Origin: Symbiodinium natans
Lineage: Eukaryota > Sar > Dinophyceae > Suessiales > Symbiodiniaceae
Length of the DNA: 64,000 nt
Reading direction: 5' to 3'
Assembly: GCA_905221605.1 (NCBI GenBank)
Contig: CAJNDS010002412.1
Span: 536,886 to 600,885, forward strand
In this document: piece by piece, positions 58,151-64,000 of the stretch
Layout: each line of letters starts with the position of its first letter
How positions within the stretch are numbered: position 1 is the first letter of the stretch
Made by a program: the position numbers and the translations under genes
Notes under the pieces: generated by a model
What the model was told of the DNA's origin: nothing
Seen by the model: the letters and a program-made list of their open reading frames with translations, nothing else
The model's database searches: none

Positions 58151-58393
58151 AGGCATTAGGGTTTAGGGTTTAGGGCTCAGGGTTCAGGGTTTTGGGGGTT
58201 TAGGGTTCAGGGGTTTCGGGGTTTAGGGGGTTTAGGGTTTGGACCCTAAACCCTAAATCCTAAACCATAAACATACTGCGAGACTCGAAACCACAACACA
58301 GAATGAGTGGGACAAAGCAACGTCTGATCATCCCAGGCGACGTGCCAGCCGGGGCCGCGACAGACTGCTGGACAACACTGGTTGCCTTGCGGG

Positions 58394-58625
58394 TTGAAGG
58401 TTTAGGGTTTAGGGTTCAGGGTTCAGGGTTCAGGGTTCAGGGTTCAGGGTTTAGGGTTCAGGGTTCAGGGCAGGGTTTAGGGTTTAGGGTTTAGGGTTCA
58501 GGGTTTAGGGTTCAGGGTTCAGGGTTCAGGGTTTAGGGTTTAGGGTTTAGGGTTTAGGGTTCAAGGTTTAGGGTTTAGGGCTAGGGTTTAGGGTTTAGGG
58601 ATTAGGGGGGCTGGGGTTTAGGGTT
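58394..58625 (+). repeat. telomere repeats mixed TTTAGGG / TTCAGGG
   Basis: About 32 units. TTCAGGG occurs in runs, as at 26549. Confidence 0.95.
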
Positions 58626-58879
58626 TAGGGTCTGGGGTTTTGAGGCTTGGGGAGAGCTGAGCACGCAAGAGGGCTGCAGGAAAGCCATACCAGCCGCTGA
58701 TAGAAGGGTCCGGGTATACGCCTTCGCACGGCTCCTGAAGACCAAGCAACATCCTGATACCCTTGAACTCCTGAAGAATTCGAAGCCCGATGCCAACCCT
58801 AAACCTGAGCCCTAAACAAGACCCCAAACCTCAACCCTAAACGCTTCAACGCCCCGAAGGGTTTAGGGTTTAGGGCTTT

Positions 58880-59300
58880 AGGGGGTCAAATTCCAGCCTT
58901 CTCGCACAGGGCAGTGATCACATCCCTGGCAGCATTTCAGGTACGGGACCCCACACAAGCAACCCTTGATTTTGGGTCTTGGGGGGAAGGAGGGGGGTAT
59001 ATAACCTAATTTAGAACAACAACGCCCCGCACTCCCCCATGCTGAAACTCTAGACTGCTAGAACCATGGCAGTCGAAATTTAGGGTTCATGCCAAACAAC
59101 GAAAGCAACGAAAACCTAAGCTCCAAAACCATTAGCCCACAATCCACAACACCGCACCCCAAAATCAAAACCCCAGACCCAGAATCCAAGATCCCCCAGA
59201 CCCCAAAACAACTGAAACCCCACACTCGAACAACACCGCCCCCCTTAATCCTAAGCCCCCAAGCACTCCTAAACCCTTGAACCTTAGAGTCGTGAAACCC
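58880..59300. other. unique then C/A-rich stretch, no supported gene
   Basis: 59090-59300 is strongly C/A-rich on +, like a decayed C-strand telomere tract. Confidence 0.45.
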
Positions 59301-59321
59301 CTAAACCCCCTAAACTTGGAT

Positions 59322-59393
59322 GTTCCCCCTGAGACAGACAGCCTTAATAGGGATTATCGTACCCCCTATTATCATGTTAGTACCAGGAGGAAC
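59322..59393 (+). mobile_element. hairpin element, family A, copy 6 (short)
   Basis: GTTCCCCCTGAGACAGACAG..CTTAATAGGGATTAT on the left, GTACCAGGAGGAAC on the right; 72 bp, right arm shortened. Confidence 0.6.
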
Positions 59394-59499
59394 ATCCCAA
59401 CGCTAAACCCTAAACAACCCTAAACCCTGACGGGAGGGCCTTGGCTTGCTCCGGTAGATAAGCTCCAACTGGCAAAGCTCGGCTGAGGTGCTTGGAGAC

Positions 59500-59620
59500 T
59501 GGGGGTTTGGGGTTTGGGGGGGTTGGGGGGGGTTTGGGGGGGTTTTGGGGGGTTTGGGGGGGAGGTCTCGGGCAGTTTTCGGGGGGTTTCGGGGGATTTC
59601 GGGGGGGGGGGGGGGGGGGT
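59500..59620 (+). repeat. G-rich tract (GGGGGGTTT)n with poly-G run
   Basis: GGTTTGGGGGG units then a long G run at about 59604-59619. Proline-rich minus frames are its translation. Confidence 0.95.
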
Positions 59621-59849
59621 TTGGGCTCCAAACGGCTTGGGACACGTGGAGCTTGGGATTCGCCGCACCGTTTGCGCGCGCGAGGTCTTCTAGGCTTCTG
59701 CCTTCCTGGAAAAGCACAACGGTTTCGAAGAGCCCGAAGTGCTCGACCCTATTCAGCCACTCCCAAGGCGCCAAAAAAGGGTTCAGGGTTTAGGGTTGAA
59801 GGTTTAGGGTTTAGGGTTTGAGGTTTAGGAGTGTGTTAGGGGTGCTAAG

Positions 59850-60108
59850 GTGTTACCTGCGTCCTGTGAAACAACATCATGTGCTGTTGCCCGAGATCTC
59901 CAGACTCGGAAAAGTTATGTATTTCTCGGTATTTCTTGTGGCAAAAGAGCTCATCCAGGCATTGCATGGTGATGCTTCAGGAAAAAAAGGCATGGCTTTG
60001 GCTTGGCTTTGGCAAGTCTTTGCTACAGAGGGGGGGGCATCGGTGAAGCCTTGGCATTTCATTCGTTGCTTCTTTAGAGGTACTTCTTTTCATCCTTTTC
60101 CTTTTTGA
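59850..60108 (+). CDS. candidate reading frame, unknown protein
   Basis: Open frame reading LPEISRLGKVMYFSVFLVAK.. ELIQALHGDASGKKGMALAW.., with F/W/H-rich end. It could be one exon; the upstream 10 residues come from telomere repeat. Confidence 0.25.
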
Positions 60109-60809
60109 AACAGGGCTTCTCTGCTTTTGTAGTTCATGCTTTCTGCATGTCCTGAATCTTTGCAAAGAGGTTTAGGACCCCGAAAGCAAGGAGACGCAAC
60201 GAAATGCCCAGTGTCTGCTTTGGGTCTCAGGAAGAAAGGAATCTTTCCCCCAAACCCTGAACCCTAACCTAGGTTTTGACTTTTGGGCTTGTTTCGGGTT
60301 TGTCTGTTTCTCGTTAGGAACATGTTGCGCAGACTGCAACTGCTCAAGGTTTAGGTTTACGTGCTACGCGATTGGGCATGACTAGCCCGAAGATTTTGGG
60401 TACAGCGTTTCGGGTTTGGGTTTAGGGTTTAGGGCTTCCAAGGCTGCAACTGAAGCCGAAAGCTCGCTGCCCAGATAGCTAAGCTTAGGAGTTTAGGGTT
60501 AGGGTTTAGGGTTTAGGGTTTTGGGTTTTGGGTTTAGGGTTTGGGGTTTGGGGTTTAGGGTTCAGGGTTTAGGGTTGAGGCCAGGAGCCTAAGCCATTAG
60601 TGATGATTTTTGTCGTGCAATCCTTCTGCAGACCAAGAGAAAATCTTTACAAATCAGACAGACCCCCCCCCACTAAACCCCCAAACCCTAAACCTTAAAC
60701 CCTAAACCCTAAACCTTAAACCCTAAACCCTAAACCCTCCGTATTGGCAGTGTAGCAGCCTCATGGCTCAGGGGCCAAACCTGAAACGCCAACCCAAAAA
60801 GCCCTTCAG

Positions 60810-60866
60810 CAGGCAGGAACTGGGCCTGCGGAAGCGCGTTCGCTTCCGCGACCTGCCAGTTCGGGG
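60810..60866 (+). CDS. exon-like island
   Basis: Between AAAGCCCTTCAG and CGGGG|GTTTAGGG: RQELGLRKRVRFRDLPVR. Confidence 0.25.
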
Positions 60867-60955
60867 GTTTAGGGTTTAGGGTTTAGGGTTTAGGGTTTAG
60901 GGTTTAGGGTTTAGGGTTTAGGGTTTAGGGTTTAGGGTTTAGGGTTTAGGGTTTA
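60863..60955 (+). repeat. telomere repeat (TTTAGGG)n
   Basis: Thirteen units. Confidence 0.97.
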
Positions 60956-61024
60956 AGGTTCGGGTTTAGGGTTCCGGCTTAGGGTTGCGGGGTCCGTTCT
61001 GAAATCTAGGGAGAAGACTCTTGG

Positions 61025-61170
61025 GGTAGTTACATGGTCCCTTAGTATGGGCCCTTAAAAAAGGGGACCCCCCTAGATACCCCTTGAACACCCTATACAC
61101 ATGAAGGGCCCATACATCAGAAGCCTTTTAAGGAGGTAAGGGACCATGCTAAAGGGCCCATGGAACTACC
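61025..61170 (+). mobile_element. hairpin element, family B, copy 7 (best preserved)
   Basis: GGTAGTTACATGGTCCCTTA plus GTATGGGCCCTT on the left; AAGGGCCCATACATCAGAAG, GGTAAGGGACCATG and GGGCCCATGGAACTACC on the right. Full-length reference copy for the family. Confidence 0.8.
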
Positions 61171-61968
61171 CTTAGAGTCGTTAGGTCTTGGTGATCAGGG
61201 CGCTGTCCAGCAACCCAAGAACGGCAAGGTTCTCCCCGTTTGCTTCCACTGTTTACCAGGCAACCGATCCCTTCAAAAAAGGGGCGGGGGATAAGGGTGC
61301 TACCATGCGTCCGAGTCCAGCTAGTAAGACACCTCGGAACCTATGAGTTTAGGGTACAAGTTTAGGGTGAGGTTGAGGGTTTAGGGTTTATGGATTTGTG
61401 GGGGTTCAGTTAGGGGGTTCAGGGCTTCTGAAGTTGTGGTTCTTCCATAGACCGATCTCCTGCGAGGCCTAAGGAGCTTATACATGGACCCCAAACCCTG
61501 AACCCTAAACCCCCAACCCCAAACCCTGAACCCCAAACCCTGAAACCCTCAACAACTCCTCGCTCTTCGCAGCTTGCTTCGCGCGCCTCTCCGGCAATGC
61601 ACTTCTCCAGGACCTGGCAAATTTGGAGAAGCTCCCGAGCTTCGGGTACACGGGATGGGGTTCAGGGCCTGGGCACTCTTCACGCCCTGTCATAGTCACC
61701 TTCAAATTGCGAGTGACAGTCACAGTAGCGATACTCGCCATAGCAGCCCTAACCCTAAAAGCTTGGTTTCTACGAGTGCAAACTGCTGGGAGCCTTCACA
61801 GGGTCCATGTCCTCGTTGCTGCCCATGGCCTTGCCACAAAAAGGGGCGGAGGTGGCGACTGCTGGCTCTGCACAAGTTACAGTATGTTCCATGTTCACAT
61901 TGCATACGTCCGCAATGGTACTTCAGAATACAAGAACTGAAAAACTGTATACTCGAAACATAGAATTG

Positions 61969-62093
61969 TACATACATACATACATACATACATACATACA
62001 TACATACATACATACATACATACATACATACATACATACATACATACATACATACATACATACATACATACATACATACATACACACACACAC
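61969..62093 (+). repeat. (CATA)n microsatellite
   Basis: About 28 CATA units then CA. Confidence 0.97.
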
Positions 62094-62199
62094 ATCTCAC
62101 ACTGACACTTTGAAAGCCCCCAACGGAATCCCATTCCCAAGAAACCGCAATCCTAAGCGGGGTGCAGCGCGTGCCAAACCCCTGAACCCTACACACGCA

Positions 62200-62700
62200 G
62201 CCCCACCCTAAAACCCCATCGTGGGCAAGTTCCCAAATCCTTGTACCCGAAAAACTCCGAAACCCCAGAGCCCTAAACCACTACACCCCAAACCACTAAG
62301 CCCCTCAACTCGAAACTAAGCCCAAAAAGCCCTCTAAACCCTCAAAAACTATAGCCCCAAAACCAGCAAAACCTTAAAGTCTTTTCAGCCCCAAACCCCC
62401 TGCTCAGAAACCTTACACCCACCAACCCCAAAACCTCGAAAACCCTAAACCCTAAAGCCACGATCAGGCAAACCCTGAAAAGCCCTCCAACCCCAAAAAA
62501 CACTCAAAGCCCTAAAACCCAAACCCTCAAACTCCAAAACCCCAAAAACCCCAAAGAAAACCAGCACCCTAAACCCCCCACCAAAATCCCCCCACAAACT
62601 AGTCATCAAGCCCTAACACCCTAACACCCTAACACCCTAAACCCTAAACCCTAAACCCTAAACCCTAAACCCTAAACCCTCAACCCTCAAACCCTAAACC
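62200..62700 (-). repeat. degenerate C-strand telomere tract
   Basis: CCCCAAAA, CCCTAAA, CCCTCAA units of decreasing quality; a clean block at 62627-62700. Confidence 0.85.
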
Positions 62701-62718
62701 CCCGAACTAGTCACTAAG

Positions 62719-62823
62719 GGCCTTCGTGCGGGCCGGCTGCGGCCCTCAGGAGCGCACTGCTCCGGGCCGAAAGTTTTGCAGCTCGAGCGAGAAGTGCCGG
62801 GGGAGTGCAGCGGAGGAGTTCAG
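62719..62823 (+). CDS. candidate exon
   Basis: 35 codons between GTCACTAAG and GTTCAG|GTCTTG: GLRAGRLRPSGAHCSGPKVL.. QLEREVPGECSGGVQ. Confidence 0.3.
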
Positions 62824-63175
62824 GTCTTGGGGGTTTGAGGGTTTGAGGGTTTAGGGTTTTTTCGGGTTTAGGGTTTTGGGCTTAGGGTTTCTATACCCCT
62901 TTGGTAGGATTCCAGCTGCATGGTTGAGGGCGCGATTTTGAGCGCTTCGGCACGGGGTTGAAGCTTCAGGTCTTGGAAGCCATGACTTTGAGAGTCTCGG
63001 TTTTGGTCTAGGGTTTAGGGACTAGGGCGTAGGACTTGGGGGTTAGGGTTTAGGGTTTAGGGTTGAGGGCTTAGGGCTTAGGACTTAGGGCTTAGGGCTT
63101 TTTCGGTGGGAAGTGGTGGGGTTGCCGAGGCTTGTTGCAGTTGGGCCTGCGAGACTGGACTAGGGATATTTAACA

Positions 63176-63547
63176 TTAGGGGAGCCAGCTTTCATCATGC
63201 AGTTTCTCGATGATTTCGTCGACGATGCTACAGCCTAGAGTAGGCCATACGACATTCTCTTTCTCCTTCTTGGTATGTTTCGGCGATGCCAAGAGGCCCC
63301 CAACGAAACCCCACAAAAACCCCAGAAAGAAGCTTTTTACGCACCGGAGGTGCCCCACTGGTACACGCTCTGCACGAGCCCCTTGAGGGCTCCCACGTCG
63401 ATGGGCTTGCCGCGATCCCTCCCCTCACGGAAACCCGACTGGGCATCGCTGATGCACTTGCAGCCATGGGCCGCAGCGGCTGCTGAGTATCTGGAGAGCC
63501 AGTCCTTGCTTTCGACCCCCGACCCCCAAGGAGACGAATAGAGGGGG
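63176..63547 (-). CDS. candidate 3' gene end, two exons, unknown protein
   Basis: Exon 63547-63345 (67 codons: ..SKDWLSRYSA.., CKCISDAQSGFREGRDRGKP.., IDVGALKGLVQSVYQWGTS) ends TCCG|GTGCGT. Exon 63234-63176 (CSIVDEIIEKLHDESWLP, TAA) follows GCCTACTCTAG. The split glycine codon G|GC is restored. The 110-nt intron is ordinary, without telomere repeats. The upstream acceptor TAAGTCTTCAG lies at the edge of a family F hairpin, so further exons may lie beyond it. No family recognised; this is one of the best spliced models in the window. Confidence 0.5.
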
Positions 63548-63554
63548 CTGAAGA

Positions 63555-63598
63555 CTTAGAATAGGGTTTTGGGGGCTACTATGGTATGCATATATATT

Positions 63599-63645
<47 letters not shown>

Positions 63646-63706
63646 GTATATAGAGGGGCCATAACGGAATACCATGTATAATACTTCCGACCCCCATATT
63701 CTAAAT
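63555..63706 (+). mobile_element. hairpin element, family F, copy 3, with TA/TG expansion
   Basis: TTAGAATAGGGTTTTGGGGG on the left and CCGACCCCCATATTCTAA on the right, with GGCCATAACGGAATACC in the right half as in 41380. A TA/TG microsatellite (63588-63656) fills the middle. CTGAAGAC occurs on both sides (63548-63555 and 63721-63728). Confidence 0.75.
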
Positions 63707-63763
63707 AATGCCAGGAAGCACTGAAGACCGAACAAGGCGTAAAGACGCGGCTAACATTTTGAC

Positions 63764-63884
63764 ACTTGGAGGTTCATGGGTACTTATACCCACAAGCATA
63801 AAGCTACTTATAGCCTACTTAGAGACTTAGAAACCTTATAGGTACAGTTATAATTCGGGCTATGAGTACCCTGAACCTCCAAGC
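63764..63884 (+). mobile_element. hairpin element, family D, copy 4
   Basis: ACTTGGAGGTTCATGGGTAC and inverted GTACCCTGAACCTCCAAG at the two ends; interior TTATAGCCTACTTAGAGACTT. 121 bp. A fragment CTCGGAGGTTCATG recurs at about 63931. Confidence 0.8.
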
Positions 63885-64000
63885 ATCCACTGCAAAGAAC
63901 TCACTTCAAGAAGCTTTGGGGGTTGCAACTCGGAGGTTCATGAAACCCACAATACCCTGAACTCCGAGACCCTACAGCCCTGATGCCCTGACCCATCAAG

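Noticed and set aside
61505-61963. Several frames of 78-129 codons between telomere repeats and the CATA array
   Set aside because: Four overlapping frames on both strands look alike; no start or splice signal singles one out.
61720-62211. 158- and 134-codon frames
   Set aside because: Y-V-C-M and Y-I-H-T repeats from the (CATA)n microsatellite.
1-64000. Search for CRISPR arrays, tRNA, rRNA, operons and ribosome binding sites
   Set aside because: No regular spacer-repeat arrays, no tRNA A/B-box pair I could support, no rRNA-like sequence. Gene structure is not bacterial.
1-64000. True chromosome end
   Set aside because: Telomere repeats occur throughout in both orientations and no terminal array runs off either edge, so the window is not a simple telomere.

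Overview
Eukaryotic nuclear DNA dominated by interstitial plant-type telomere repeats (TTTAGGG on the + strand, CCCTAAA where the array runs the other way). More than 60 blocks, from one or two units to about 350 bp, are scattered through all 64 kb. Between them lie GC-richer unique islands of 40 to about 500 bp. TTTAGGG is the telomere unit of plants and green algae, dinoflagellates, chromerids and some cryptophytes. With the heavy microsatellite load, tiny exon-like islands and no bacterial-style genes, I favour a microalga (dinoflagellate, chromerid or cryptophyte), at low confidence. I found no rRNA, tRNA, spliced-leader gene, CRISPR array or recognisable transposase.

No known protein family could be named. 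The best single gene is an intronless 131-codon frame on the minus strand at 8.7-9.1 kb, with a signal peptide and a cysteine-rich body. Many unique islands look like single exons: AG at one edge, GT at the other, an open phase between. In several places neighbouring islands join in phase across GT-AG introns made largely of telomere repeats: 5.07-6.20, 11.65-11.99, 12.51-12.86, 16.67-17.91, 22.82-23.23, 32.6-32.9, 34.8-35.4 and 50.5-50.8 kb. These models come from hand reading of six frames, where some frame in a short island is often open by chance, so most are scored at or below 0.45.

Layout: 0-4 kb, a 133-bp tandem repeat, short exon-like islands and telomere blocks. 4-9.5 kb, nested hairpin elements, a four-exon candidate gene, the secreted-protein gene and a local duplication. 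9.5-18 kb, small candidate genes with telomere-repeat introns. 18.4-19.94 kb, a 175-bp satellite of nine units whose last unit is broken by telomere-type sequence. 20-35 kb, exon islands, a GACCGAAA minisatellite and hairpin elements. 35.6-38.95 kb, a 1,662-bp tandem duplication differing at one base where I compared it. 39.6-40.1 kb, a 21-bp minisatellite. 41-64 kb, more of the same, with a two-exon gene at the right edge.

The most unusual signals are: (1) telomere-type sequence apparently serving as introns; (2) at least seven families of 70-200 bp non-autonomous inverted-repeat elements (named A-G here, with H as a single copy), some nested and one carrying telomere repeats in its loop; (3) islands flanked CCCTAAA on the left and TTTAGGG on the right, with rarer head-to-head junctions that look like telomere fusions; (4) telomere arrays sitting inside a satellite unit and between 11-bp direct repeats, as if inserted at breaks or as mobile sequence.
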